NCBI RefSeq assembly: GCF_028368855.1
Contig: NZ_JAQNCY010000014.1
Span: 1-64,000 of the forward strand
Source: Leisingera sp. SS27
GTDB lineage: Bacteria > Pseudomonadota > Alphaproteobacteria > Rhodobacterales > Rhodobacteraceae
Reading direction: 5' to 3'
DNA length: 64,000 nt
Part shown: positions 8,945 through 17,925 of the stretch, piece by piece
How positions within the stretch are numbered: position 1 is the stretch's first letter
Layout of the letters: the number at the start of each line of letters is the position of its first letter
Notes under the pieces: generated by a model
Databases searched by the model: none
Told to the model about the DNA's origin: nothing
The model's input: only the letters and a program-made list of their open reading frames with translations
Program-made: the position numbers and the translations under genes

Positions 8945-9808
8945 TCAGACCGCGCTGCGGGCGGCGGCGGCGCAGGCGGCCAGGTTCTGAAGCTTGGTGG
9001 TGCCGACCAGCGGCAGGGTGACCCCGGGCTGGCGGATCAGCCCGGCGATCCGCTCCCGCACATGGGCACCGGGGCCGGCAGCGCCGGAAACCGCCTGCGC
9101 CCCGCCCAGGATTTCGCGGGCAATCACATGCACCCCGGCCGCGGCCGCCGCAGCGGCCACGCCGTCAAATGTGCTGTCCCCTGGCAGCATCGGGATCTGC
9201 AGCGCCTGCACCCGGGGATCCTTCAGCGCCGCCGCGGCGCTGGCGGCGTCATCGGGCGACACCCCGATCAGCCCCAGCTTGCCCGCCTTCTGCGCCTGTG
9301 CCAATGCGTCCATCGCGCCTCCGTCCAGCAGCACCTCCGCCGCCGGGCTGTGCAGCATGAACATCTCGATCCGCTCCCGCCCCAGGCGGCGCAGGCTGCT
9401 GTCGATGCTTTGGTGCAGGAACCCCTTGTCCCAGCGCACCGGCATCGGTTTGGACCGCGCCGCCGCCACGCCGCTGCGGGCCCGGTCCGAGCGGCGGGCC
9501 GCCCCGCGCAGCAGCCCCTTGACCGGCAGCAGCAGGCGCCGCTTCCAGGTCAGGTACTTGCCCGCCTTGGAGCAGACGATGCAGTCGTCACGGTTGCCCA
9601 GAACCTGGCCGATCAGCCGTTCGCTGTCGCCCTGGCCGTAGATGCTGGAGGTGTCGAAAAACCGGATCCCCTCCTCCAGCGCGGCCTGGATCAGCGCCGC
9701 GGCCTCCGGCCCTGAGGCACCGTTGACCGAGCCCAGGCGGCTGCAGCCGAGGCCGAGCGGCAGCGCGCCCGGCGGCAAAAGCCGTGTTTCTGCGGTTTCA
9801 AATGGCAT
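8945..9808 (-). CDS. Aldo/keto reductase
   Basis: A 287-residue member of the aldo/keto reductase family with the TIM-barrel signature FFDTSSIYGQGDSE (catalytic Asp and Tyr), the Lys in CSKAGK and the His in MLHSP. It is shorter than typical 310-330-residue members, and the segment after the Lys is replaced by a basic stretch (RRSDRARSGVAAARSK). It is the last gene of the minus-strand manC operon, 18 bases after the lyase gene, with GGAGG before the ATG. It could reduce a keto-sugar intermediate of the EPS, but no substrate can be read from sequence. Confidence 0.85.
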   Translation of the reverse strand: MPFETAETRLLPPGALPLGLGCSRLGSVNGASGPEAAALIQAALEEGIRFFDTSSIYGQGDSERLIGQVLGNRDDCIVCSKAGKYLTWKRRLLLPVKGLLRGAARRSDRARSGVAAARSKPMPVRWDKGFLHQSIDSSLRRLGRERIEMFMLHSPAAEVLLDGGAMDALAQAQKAGKLGLIGVSPDDAASAAAALKDPRVQALQIPMLPGDSTFDGVAAAAAAAGVHVIAREILGGAQAVSGAAGPGAHVRERIAGLIRQPGVTLPLVGTTKLQNLAACAAAARSAV

Positions 9809-9826
9809 TGCATCGCCTCCGTTTTC

Positions 9827-11614
9827 TCAAGCGGATTTCATCAGTCCGGCCAGGTGCCGCATCAGGGTTTCCCCTGCCGCGGCAATATGTTCTTCCGGCG
9901 CCTCATGGCCAACCCAGGTGAGCAGCTGCTGGCCGGTGCGCTCCTGCGGCTGCGGTCTCAGGCGCAGCACATGGGCCGGGTCCCGGCCGCCGTAGTGATG
10001 CGCCCAATGCCCCGCCTCCAGCTTTGCCGGCGCAACCGGGGTCAGCGCCATGATACAGGCCGTCCGGCCGCTTTCCCCATGGCGGAACAGCCAGCCTTCC
10101 TCTGAGGCCAAAGGCTGCCACTCGCCGGGCAGCCGCCAGGCCACCTGGCTGCCGGGCGCGGATCCCGACCAGCGGTCCGCTATCAGGAACCCCCGGCCTG
10201 CAAAGATCCGGACCGCCCGTGCCACCTGGCCGGGGCGGCTGCGGAACAGCCCCGCCATGGCGTCTTCAGGCAGACGGGAGCCGGGCACCAGTCTGGCCGC
10301 AGCGGTGCGGCCGACCTTGAAGCAGCCCAGGAAATCGGCGGGTTCATATCCGCTCCAGGCGGGGCCGTTGTGGGCTGCTGCGCTGCGTTCATAAGCCCGT
10401 TCCGGGCCGGTGTTGTAGCGCGAGGTGCCGGGATCGACCAGCAGGCGCTGGCCGCCCAGGCTGATCTCGAGCGAGAGGAAATCCGCATGCCCGTGGCCCG
10501 GGTTCCAGCGCGGCCCCAGGGGGCCTGCATCCATCACGCAGAGATCATCGCCCTGTGCCAGCCGCCCGTAGCCGCCCCCGGGCAGCAGGATGCGGCCGTC
10601 CGGCGCGGGTGCGCCGGTCCAGACCGGCACTTCGCCATGCCAGCAGTCGTTGAACAGGGCAACCTTGCCGTCCGGGTGGCACAGGGCGGCAAAGGCGGTG
10701 CGGGCCGCGCTCAGCCGGTCTGCCAGCGCCCGGCGCAGGCCTGCCGTCAGGAACGGCGCCTCGGCCATGACCGCCAGCGAGACAAGGCTCAGCCCCTGGT
10801 ACATGGGGGAGCGTTCGATCTGGGTGCCATCCTCCAGAATGGTGGCCCGCAGCAGCCGGGCGATGTCCCGTTCCAGCCGCGCGGCCACCGCGGCCGGAAC
10901 CTCGGGGACATGGCTGAAATACAGGCAAAGCCCGGCCAGATTGCGCTCCACATGGTTGTTGCACAGCTCGTGCTCGATATTGTCGAGCACAAAGGCCGCA
11001 TTCAGCTGCAGCAGCCTGGACAGGGCGGCGGCGGTCTCCGGCGGCACCCGGCTGCCGCCTGCCAGCAGGGCGGCGCCAACGGCCAGCAGCCGGTGCGAGG
11101 CCGCATAGGGGAACCAATAGCCGCTGAACGCCCCCGGGGCGGCCATGTCGGTGCCTGCCAGCGCGCCTTCGGCCAGGATCCGGGCCGCCGCGCCCTGTTC
11201 GGCGCCGCCTTCCAGCAGCATCGGGCAGAGAAATCCCATATGCGCCAGTTTGACCCGCCACATCTGGTGGTCGCCTTCTTCGGCAACCCGGTGGTTCCAG
11301 TCGACCTGCTGCGGCGCGCCGAAATCCACCGTGCGCCCGTGGAACCGCATCTTGCCGCGGGGCACCCCGGCCACCATCCCGCGGTACTCGGCACAGTAGA
11401 ATTCCGCCACCTCCGCCAGCCCCGGCGTGACGCCGGCAGGCGGGACAGGCAGCGGCAGGCCCCGGGCAATCCGCCCGATCCGGTTCCGGTAGGCCTGCGG
11501 GAACCGCGGGGCCAGCCGGTTGCGCAGCAGCCTGCGCAGCATATAGGCCGCCATCCGCGGCGACAGCCGGCTCGCCGCGCGCAGCAGGACCGTCATCTTG
11601 CGCAGCTTGCTCAT
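9827..11614 (-). CDS. Heparinase II/III-family polysaccharide lyase
   Basis: A 595-residue protein of the heparinase II/III or alginate-lyase-like type. An alpha-helical toroid (about residues 20-330, including EDGTQIERSPMYQ) is followed by a beta-sandwich domain with the family motif GHGHADFLSLEISL near residue 372, then VDPGTSRYNTG and AAHNGP. These enzymes cleave uronic-acid-containing chains by beta-elimination, which fits the ugd gene in the same operon. No signal peptide is evident, so the protein may act in the cytoplasm or leave by an unusual route. The ATG at 11614 overlaps the stop codon of the polymerase gene (ATGA); a longer open frame upstream is not used. Confidence 0.88.
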   Translation of the reverse strand: MSKLRKMTVLLRAASRLSPRMAAYMLRRLLRNRLAPRFPQAYRNRIGRIARGLPLPVPPAGVTPGLAEVAEFYCAEYRGMVAGVPRGKMRFHGRTVDFGAPQQVDWNHRVAEEGDHQMWRVKLAHMGFLCPMLLEGGAEQGAAARILAEGALAGTDMAAPGAFSGYWFPYAASHRLLAVGAALLAGGSRVPPETAAALSRLLQLNAAFVLDNIEHELCNNHVERNLAGLCLYFSHVPEVPAAVAARLERDIARLLRATILEDGTQIERSPMYQGLSLVSLAVMAEAPFLTAGLRRALADRLSAARTAFAALCHPDGKVALFNDCWHGEVPVWTGAPAPDGRILLPGGGYGRLAQGDDLCVMDAGPLGPRWNPGHGHADFLSLEISLGGQRLLVDPGTSRYNTGPERAYERSAAAHNGPAWSGYEPADFLGCFKVGRTAAARLVPGSRLPEDAMAGLFRSRPGQVARAVRIFAGRGFLIADRWSGSAPGSQVAWRLPGEWQPLASEEGWLFRHGESGRTACIMALTPVAPAKLEAGHWAHHYGGRDPAHVLRLRPQPQERTGQQLLTWVGHEAPEEHIAAAGETLMRHLAGLMKSA

Positions 11615-12927
11615 GCTGCCATTTCCCCCGCGGCGGTCCGGCTGCTGCCGGGTTTGAACGTCATCGCTCCGATTGAGAAAACCACCACCACATACCAGCT
11701 GTGCGGGTCGACAAAGGCAAAGCCCGCATACCACACGATCCAGCAGCACAGCAGGGTGCGGAACGGCAGCCTGACCCCCAGCAGCCGCAGCAGCCGCATC
11801 ACCAGCACCGCAAACAGCGGCACCCCGAGCAGCCCCAGGAAGATCCACTGCCACCAGAAGCCGTTCGACATCAGGTCGGTTGCCGGAAGCCCCTGATACC
11901 ATGGGAACAGGAAGAACGCGCCGCTGTCCTGCCAGACCTGGGCCACCACCGGGTAGACGCCTTCATCATTGCCGATCCCGTAGCCGAACAGCGGATAATC
12001 CCGCAGCGCGCCAAAGCCCACTTCCGGGGCCACCGCAATCCGCCCGTAGAAGCTGCCGCTTTCGAGATGCCCGCCAGCGGCTTCCATGAAGAGGGCGGCC
12101 AGCGGCGCAAAGAAAACAGCGGTCAGCGCCCCCAGGATCACCACTGCAAAGACCAGTACCAGAATTCCGGCCAGCCGCTGCGGCCAGAACTGCCAGACCC
12201 CGGCCGCGGCCAGGTAGAAGACCATCTTGAAACTGGGCGACAGCGCAAAGCAGACCGCGACCATGGCCCCCAGGCGCGCCCAGGAGGCGAGGCTGCCGCG
12301 CCGCGGGTCCAGGAAGAAGATCATCAGCATGAGCCCCGACAGGCTGTCGGCGAGAAAGGACGGCTCACTGGCAAAGACCGTGGCCCTGACACGGCCGTAA
12401 AGCGCCACGTCCCGCGCCTCGGCAAAATAGACAAAGCGGCCGCTGCCGGAATAAAGCGTCTCGCGGATCTGGTCGAACACCGGCTTCAGCCCCATGTTCT
12501 CGATCAGGGCCAGAGCGACCAGGACGCTCCAGAAGATGATCATCATGCGCCGCAGCCGCCGCGGATCCAGGGTGCTGAGGGCCTGGATCACCGCCAGGGC
12601 GGAGATCACCGACACCAGGAACTGAGCCACCCCCAGCGACAGGCCGCTTTGCGGGGCCGTGCTCAGCAGCGGCAGCAGCAGCATGCAGAAGGCAAACAGC
12701 GCAAAACTGGCCCCGGCCCGGTTCAGAAGCGGATTGATGAACAGCAGGGCCAGCGCCGCCGCGCTCAGCAGCATCGGATACATCGGCAGCAGCAGGCTGC
12801 CGCCCGAATAGACCGACAGGCGCAGATGCGCACCGGTCAGGTAAATCACGAACAGCGCCATGACCACGCTGCTGACACGCAGCCGCCCGGCCGCCGGCCG
12901 CGGAGAGGCGGGAGCGCTGCTCATCAT
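11611..12927 (-). CDS. Wzy-like O-antigen/EPS polymerase, system 1
   Basis: A 438-residue polytopic membrane protein with about ten predicted hydrophobic helices and a larger extracytoplasmic loop (about residues 265-345, containing GHLESGSFYGRIAVAP and YPLFGYGIGNDEG). This topology and the G-x-G-x-N loop resemble Wzy/O-antigen ligase superfamily proteins, which polymerise lipid-linked repeat units in the periplasm. Context supports this: it lies between a Wzx flippase and a polysaccharide lyase, with four-base overlaps at both ends. The primary sequence of such proteins is poorly conserved, so the call rests on topology and neighbours. Confidence 0.8.
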   Translation of the reverse strand: MMSSAPASPRPAAGRLRVSSVVMALFVIYLTGAHLRLSVYSGGSLLLPMYPMLLSAAALALLFINPLLNRAGASFALFAFCMLLLPLLSTAPQSGLSLGVAQFLVSVISALAVIQALSTLDPRRLRRMMIIFWSVLVALALIENMGLKPVFDQIRETLYSGSGRFVYFAEARDVALYGRVRATVFASEPSFLADSLSGLMLMIFFLDPRRGSLASWARLGAMVAVCFALSPSFKMVFYLAAAGVWQFWPQRLAGILVLVFAVVILGALTAVFFAPLAALFMEAAGGHLESGSFYGRIAVAPEVGFGALRDYPLFGYGIGNDEGVYPVVAQVWQDSGAFFLFPWYQGLPATDLMSNGFWWQWIFLGLLGVPLFAVLVMRLLRLLGVRLPFRTLLCCWIVWYAGFAFVDPHSWYVVVVFSIGAMTFKPGSSRTAAGEMAA

Positions 12928-14213
12928 CCGCCGTTCCCCGGGGCCGCCGCCGCGGCGGCCCGGTTCATCTTCCAGGCCAGCCCCCAGAGGATCGAGGCCG
13001 AGATGGCATTGACGGCAATCGCCGTGGCAATGGCGCCTTGCACGCCAAAGCCGCCGATCAGGAACAGCCCCAGCCCGATCCGCAGCGATGTGGCCAGGGT
13101 CTGGGTCATGGCCTGCACGAAGGGGCGGTCGGACGCCATGAAGATCTCGGCGCCGTAATCCGCCACCGCCCGCACCAGCGGCAGGGCGCCAAGAACCGGC
13201 AGGATGCGGGAAAGAAGCTCGAATTCGGGCCCGAAGACCCGGGTGATCAGCGGCGCCAGCACTGCAAATCCGGCCCAGGCGATAAAGCCGTAAACCACAA
13301 CGGCCGGCACCAGTTTCAGGCTCAGATCATAGGTCTTGCCATGGCCCTGGGCGCCTTCCCGGAACAGCCGGGACTGGAAGGTCACCCGCAGGGCCCGCGG
13401 CGGCATTGCCGCCCCGTCCATCAGCCGCGAGGCCACCCCGTAGACCGCCACCATCGCAGGCGTCGAAAACAGGCCGAGGATGATCTTGTCGCTTTCGGTC
13501 TGCAGCGCCCCGTTCAGCCAGGTCAGGGAAAAGCTGACACCGCTTTTGCCGTCGAAGCCGCGCAGGCGCAGCACCGGCTTGCCCACCCGGGCCCGCACAT
13601 AGATCAGGGCGCCCGCCAGAACCAGATAACTGGCCGCGAAATACATCGCCGAGAAGGCCAGCAGCCGCAGCGGCTCGGGCCAGAGCCCGGTCAGCAGCAC
13701 CGCTGCAAGCCGCGCCAGCGGCAGCGCGCAGATCAGCAGCGAGGCCCGGATCTGCTCCTCGCGGGCGATGAACAGCGACCAGCTGGTGGTCAGAACCCGG
13801 GCGGCAAAGAGATCCGAAGCCCCGATCAGCAGGATGACCCACAGCGGCAGCTGCCCCTTGGTGACCAGCCAGGCCGCCACCGCCATCAGCGGCAGCAGCA
13901 GCGGAAAGGTCGCCAGCGACACCGCCAGGGCGCGGCCGAAGGCCAGCGGGCCGCTGGCGGCATCGCGGGCGGTGTCGCGCAGCACCAGGCCGCCGCCGCC
14001 CAATCCGGTAAAGGAAGACGCAATCAGCGCCACCGAGACGATGAGGAAGAAATTCCCGGTCAGATCCGCGCCCAGAACGCGGGCGGCAACAACCATGTAG
14101 ACCAGCTGCAGGAATGTCGGCCCGGCCAGCCCCAGCAGCGCCCAGGCGGCAGAGCGCGCCTTGGGCGAGCGCGCCTGCGCCAGCAGCCGTCCTGCCGAAG
14201 ACCTGACATTCAT
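12924..14213 (-). CDS. Wzx-type oligosaccharide flippase, system 1
   Basis: A 429-residue MOP-superfamily membrane protein with twelve or so hydrophobic segments. The N-terminus (AWALLGLAGPTFLQLVYMV followed by AARVLGADLTGNFFL) has the typical first-helix pattern of Wzx/RfbX flippases. It should move undecaprenyl-linked repeat units to the periplasmic face. GAGGAGG lies upstream of the ATG, and the stop overlaps the polymerase start by four bases. A second flippase at 38176 serves the other EPS system. Confidence 0.88.
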   Translation of the reverse strand: MNVRSSAGRLLAQARSPKARSAAWALLGLAGPTFLQLVYMVVAARVLGADLTGNFFLIVSVALIASSFTGLGGGGLVLRDTARDAASGPLAFGRALAVSLATFPLLLPLMAVAAWLVTKGQLPLWVILLIGASDLFAARVLTTSWSLFIAREEQIRASLLICALPLARLAAVLLTGLWPEPLRLLAFSAMYFAASYLVLAGALIYVRARVGKPVLRLRGFDGKSGVSFSLTWLNGALQTESDKIILGLFSTPAMVAVYGVASRLMDGAAMPPRALRVTFQSRLFREGAQGHGKTYDLSLKLVPAVVVYGFIAWAGFAVLAPLITRVFGPEFELLSRILPVLGALPLVRAVADYGAEIFMASDRPFVQAMTQTLATSLRIGLGLFLIGGFGVQGAIATAIAVNAISASILWGLAWKMNRAAAAAAPGNGG

Positions 14214-14225
14214 TGCGGCGCCTCC

Positions 14226-15503
14226 TCAGACCAGAACACTGCCGGCGTCCGGCCCCAGCGCCCGGGCGAAAGCCTCGGCGCGGGTCTGCCAGGAATAGGC
14301 GGCAATGCAATCGTCAAAGGCCGCATTATGCAGCCCGTTCAGCAGATCCGCATCATCAATGATTTTGCAGACCAGATCCACCAGCGCCTCCAGCCCCGGG
14401 CTGGCAAGATAGCCGCGTCCCTCTGGCGTCGGCAGGCCGCTGATTGCGCCATCAAGGCCAACCATGGGCAGCCGCTCGAACACATGCGACAGCAGCCGCA
14501 TTTTGAAGCCGCCGCCCACGGTGTCGGCAATGACCCCCATGCGGCCGGAGGCAATCAGCGCCTCCAGATCTTCGACGAACCCCAGCGTCTGTGCCTTGGG
14601 ATAGTCCCGGCGCAGCCTTTCGCGCAGGCTCTCCTCCATGTCGCCGGCAATCACCATTTCGATCCCCGCCGCGCACAGCCGGCCGTAGGCAGCCGCCATC
14701 CAGTCCAGCAGGATCTGCCGCTTCTGCTCCGAGCGCCGCCCGCCCAGCAGCAGGATCCGGCGCGGCGTCTCCTTGGTGATCCTGCGGCTGGCCACGACCG
14801 GGCCGTTGTAGCCGGGGCTGAGGTCCAGGTATTTGCGGCCGCCGCCGATCTTGCGGAAGGGCACCAGATCCGCGGTGTTGATTACCGTCACGATGTCGCA
14901 GTGCCGCAGCAGCGCCTCTTCGGCGCGCTGCACCTTGGCCAGGTCGCGGGTGGCCATGATCCGTTTGGGCAGGCTCAGGTCATAGCTGCCGTATTTGGCA
15001 CTGCGGGTCGGCAGCTCGTATTCATGGGAGATATAGACCAGTTTGGTGCCCGGATTGCGGGCACGGTAGTCCAGCGCCGCGGGCAGCGCATGGGCCAGGC
15101 CCAGATTGTCCAGCACGATCGCATCCCAGTTCTGCTGCAGCAGCTGCTTCAGCCGGGCGGTGAAATCCGCGGTGGCCCCTTTCCAGGCGATCAGCGGCAG
15201 CGCGGACAGCACCGACCCGGCCCGGCCGCGCCGCTGCGGGCCGGTGACATGCCAGTCAATGCCTGCGGGATCGCGGCGTTCCGCACCGCTGCTGGCACAG
15301 AGCACCGTCACTTCGCAGGTCTGCGACACCGCCTCGATGATCCCGCGTGAATAGACCGCATCCCCCGCAGTGGCGGGCGGATAGGGATAGACCTTGGTCA
15401 GGTAAAGCACCCGCGGCCGGTCCTGGGCCGGCGCCCCGGCGGCCTGTTCCATGCCCTGTGTCACGGCTTGTGTCATGGCTTGTGTCATGGCAGCCCCGCT
15501 CAT
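14226..15503 (-). CDS. Glycosyltransferase, GT4-like GT-B fold
   Basis: A 425-residue glycosyltransferase. The N-terminal domain starts at VLYLTKVYPYPPATAGDAVYSRG, and the C-terminal domain contains RRILLLGGRRSEQKRQ and the donor-site loop TVGGGFKMRLLSHVFERLP, in which G-G-x-x-x-K replaces the more usual E-G-x-x-x-x-x-E. It likely adds a sugar to the growing lipid-linked repeat unit in the cytoplasm. The N-terminus is preceded by a repetitive segment (MTQAMTQAVTQGM) encoded by 12-base tandem repeats, which offers alternative ATG starts at 15488 and 15476. The first ATG overlaps the upstream GT2 stop codon. Confidence 0.85.
   Translation of the reverse strand: MSGAAMTQAMTQAVTQGMEQAAGAPAQDRPRVLYLTKVYPYPPATAGDAVYSRGIIEAVSQTCEVTVLCASSGAERRDPAGIDWHVTGPQRRGRAGSVLSALPLIAWKGATADFTARLKQLLQQNWDAIVLDNLGLAHALPAALDYRARNPGTKLVYISHEYELPTRSAKYGSYDLSLPKRIMATRDLAKVQRAEEALLRHCDIVTVINTADLVPFRKIGGGRKYLDLSPGYNGPVVASRRITKETPRRILLLGGRRSEQKRQILLDWMAAAYGRLCAAGIEMVIAGDMEESLRERLRRDYPKAQTLGFVEDLEALIASGRMGVIADTVGGGFKMRLLSHVFERLPMVGLDGAISGLPTPEGRGYLASPGLEALVDLVCKIIDDADLLNGLHNAAFDDCIAAYSWQTRAEAFARALGPDAGSVLV
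15457..15492 (-). repeat. Three 12-base tandem repeats inside a glycosyltransferase start region
   Basis: TGTGTCACGGCT, TGTGTCATGGCT and TGTGTCATGGCA stand head to tail on the plus strand, encoding MTQA/MTQA/VTQG near the N-terminus of the minus-strand glycosyltransferase. The unit is a multiple of three, so copy-number change would keep the reading frame but alter the N-terminus and the number of possible start codons. Confidence 0.85.
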
Positions 15504-16624
15504 CGTGTTTTGGCCGGTGACCAGGTGACAACCGTCTGGCCGCGCAGCGCCCGCAGCACCCCGAGGAGAGTCGCCAGCAGGGCCAGGACGATCTCGGCAA
15601 TGGCGCCGGCCGGGCCGCTCTTGATCCGCGGCCCCAGCAGGCAGGCCGCCAGCAGCAGCGCCAGCGCCGCCAGGCCCAGCAGCGGTGAGATCAGCGCCGC
15701 GGTCAGCACCGTCAGCCCCGCGCCCAGGATCAGGAACAGGCCGCCGAACCAGCGGATCACCTTGCGCGACAGGTATTTGAACTTGTCCGCCGGCGCCATG
15801 CCCGCCAGCTGCGGGCGCAGGTGCATATGGGTGTGATAGGCCCGTGCGGCGATCCGCACCTTGCGCGAGAACTCCTCCCCGCGCGAGGCCACCAGCCGCT
15901 CATAGGCGATGACATCATCGGCCTTGATCAGCCGCTTTCCTGCAAACACCGCCGCCATCGACACCGTCAGATCATCCAGAACCGTATCCGGGAACTCCGG
16001 GTAGAGCGCCCGGCGCAGCGAGAAGATGGAGCCATCCGCCCCCATGACATTGCCGGTGTGCGATTCCTGCGATTTCAGCTTTTCCTCGAGGCGCCAGTAC
16101 AGCCCGCCCACCGAAGCGGTGGCGGATTCCCCGGCGCCCAGGTATTTCAGCGTGCCGCAGACGCCGCCGACCTGCGGGTCCGCATACCAGGCGAAAAGAT
16201 TGCTGACCGCGGTTTCATCCAGCAGCACATTGGCATCGGTGAAGATCATGATCTCGCCCCTGGCCCGCGCCGCCAGCCGCTTCATGCCATGCGCCTTGCC
16301 GTTGCGGCCGCCGCCCTGCACCACGGTCAGCAGGTCCGGCCGCGCCGCCAGCTGCTCATAGGTGCTGTCAGAGGAGCCGTCATCGAAGGCCAGCACTTCC
16401 AGATCCGGGTGGCGCGCCTTCAGCGTTTCGATGTTCTTCAGCTTCTCGGCCATCACCCCGCCTTCGTTGTAGGCGCAAAAGACCAGCGTGGCGCTGCAGC
16501 TGTGCGCCGGATCCCGCGCCACCGCCCGCGCCGGCAGCAGCCTCAGCAGCAGCGGGTAGATCAAATAGGGGTAGATGACCAGCAGGGCGCAAAGGCCTAT
16601 GAGCAGGCTCAGAATGTAATACAT
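15500..16624 (-). CDS. Membrane glycosyltransferase family 2
   Basis: A 374-residue GT2. It has an N-terminal transmembrane helix, then the GT-A core with ATLVFCAYNEGG, the nucleotide-binding LAFDDGSSDSTYE, the DxD-like TDANVLLDE, a TVLDDLTVSMAAVFAGKRL acceptor segment and a W-near-R motif (RKVIRWFGG), followed by C-terminal membrane helices. This architecture is shared with processive and integral-membrane GT2 enzymes, although here it probably adds one sugar to the repeat unit. It lies downstream of ugd, so a glucuronic-acid or mannose transfer is plausible but unproven. Confidence 0.87.
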   Translation of the reverse strand: MYYILSLLIGLCALLVIYPYLIYPLLLRLLPARAVARDPAHSCSATLVFCAYNEGGVMAEKLKNIETLKARHPDLEVLAFDDGSSDSTYEQLAARPDLLTVVQGGGRNGKAHGMKRLAARARGEIMIFTDANVLLDETAVSNLFAWYADPQVGGVCGTLKYLGAGESATASVGGLYWRLEEKLKSQESHTGNVMGADGSIFSLRRALYPEFPDTVLDDLTVSMAAVFAGKRLIKADDVIAYERLVASRGEEFSRKVRIAARAYHTHMHLRPQLAGMAPADKFKYLSRKVIRWFGGLFLILGAGLTVLTAALISPLLGLAALALLLAACLLGPRIKSGPAGAIAEIVLALLATLLGVLRALRGQTVVTWSPAKTR

Positions 16625-16754
16625 TGCACAAAAACTCCGTCAGGCCTTCACGGGAAGGCGGCAGGACCGCAGAAACGGCCCGTATGTTCCATGCCCTGCC
16701 GGGGCCGCAGTCAGACACCTGCTGCTCCGGCCTGGCCTGCAGGCATCAGCTGTC

Positions 16755-17921
16755 TCAGCTCTCTCCAAACAGGTCGCGGGTGAAAACCTTCGCGCTGACA
16801 TCTTCAATTTCCGGGGTCAGCCGGTTGGCAATAATCAGGTCGGCCTCCGCCTTGAAGGCCTGCAGATCCCGGATCACCCGGGAGCGGAAGAAATCCCCGT
16901 CTTCCAGCACCGGCTCATACACGATGACCTCGATGCCCTTGGCCTTGAGCCGCTTCATGATGCCCTGAATCGAGCTTTGCCGGAAATTGTCCGACCCGGC
17001 TTTCATCACCAGGCGGTAGACCCCGACCACCCGCGGCCCCTTCATCAGGATCTGATCCGCCAGGAAGTCCTTGCGGGTGCGGTTGGCATCGACAATGGCG
17101 CGGATCAGGTTCTGCGGCACATGGTTGTAATTGGCCAGGAGCTGCTTGGTGTCCTTGGGCAGGCAGTAACCGCCATAGCCGAAAGACGGGTTGTTGTAAT
17201 GGCCGCCGATGCGCGGGTCGAGGCTCACCCCATCGATGATCTGGCGGCTGTCCATGCCGCCGGCCATGGCATAGCTGTCCAGCTCGTTGAAGAAGGCCAC
17301 GCGCATTGCCAGGTAGGTATTGGCAAACAGCTTGATGGCTTCGGCCTCGCTCGGGCCGGTGAAGAGGATCTCGGCATCCTTCTTCTCGGCGCCCTGCAGC
17401 AGCAGGTCCGCAAAGGCCCGCGCCCGTGCGGAGTCTTCGCCGACGATGATGCGGCTGGGGTGCAGATTGTCGTAAAGGGCCTGGCCTTCCCGCAGGAATT
17501 CCGGGGAAAAGATCACCTGATCGGTGCCCAGCTGCTGGCGCAGCACCTGGACATATCCAACCGGGATTGTCGACTTGATGACGATGGTGGCCTTGGGATT
17601 GACCGCGATCACCTGTTCGATCACCGCTTCGACACTGGCGGTGTCGAAATAGTTGTTCCTGGGGTCATAATTCGTGGGTGTCGCCACGATCACGAAATCC
17701 GCGCCCGCATAGGCGGCAGCGGCATCTGTTGTCGCCGAAAGCGTCAGCGGGCGGCTGGCCAGGAACTCTTCCAGCCCGGCGTCGGCGATCGGGCACTGGC
17801 GGCTGTTGACCATCTGCACCCGTTCCGCCGAGACATCCACGCCCACAACCTCGTTGTGCTGCGCCAGCAGAACCGCGTTGGACAGGCCGACATAGCCCAG
17901 GCCCGCGACTGCAATCTTCAT
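16755..17921 (-). CDS. ugd: UDP-glucose 6-dehydrogenase
   Basis: A 388-residue enzyme of the short Ugd class. The sequence shows the N-terminal NAD-binding GLGYVGL, the family blocks [27 protein letters not shown] and SPEFLREG, and the catalytic thiol Cys253 in [14 protein letters not shown]. The enzyme oxidises UDP-glucose to UDP-glucuronate, an activated acidic sugar for the EPS. This agrees with a heparinase/alginate-lyase-type protein in the same operon. The start is ATG 17921, four bases after the manC stop and preceded by GGGGGTG; an upstream in-frame ATG at 17978 lies inside manC. Confidence 0.95.
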   Translation of the reverse strand: MKIAVAGLGYVGLSNAVLLAQHNEVVGVDVSAERVQMVNSRQCPIADAGLEEFLASRPLTLSATTDAAAAYAGADFVIVATPTNYDPRNNYFDTASVEAVIEQVIAVNPKATIVIKSTIPVGYVQVLRQQLGTDQVIFSPEFLREGQALYDNLHPSRIIVGEDSARARAFADLLLQGAEKKDAEILFTGPSEAEAIKLFANTYLAMRVAFFNELDSYAMAGGMDSRQIIDGVSLDPRIGGHYNNPSFGYGGYCLPKDTKQLLANYNHVPQNLIRAIVDANRTRKDFLADQILMKGPRVVGVYRLVMKAGSDNFRQSSIQGIMKRLKAKGIEVIVYEPVLEDGDFFRSRVIRDLQAFKAEADLIIANRLTPEIEDVSAKVFTRDLFGES

Positions 17922-17925
17922 GGTG

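Noticed and set aside
13038..15350. Long plus-strand open frame opposite the Wzx and GT4 genes
   Set aside because: Composition (very high Gln/His/Arg/Pro) is typical of antisense frames in high-GC DNA, and the minus-strand genes here are clearly real.
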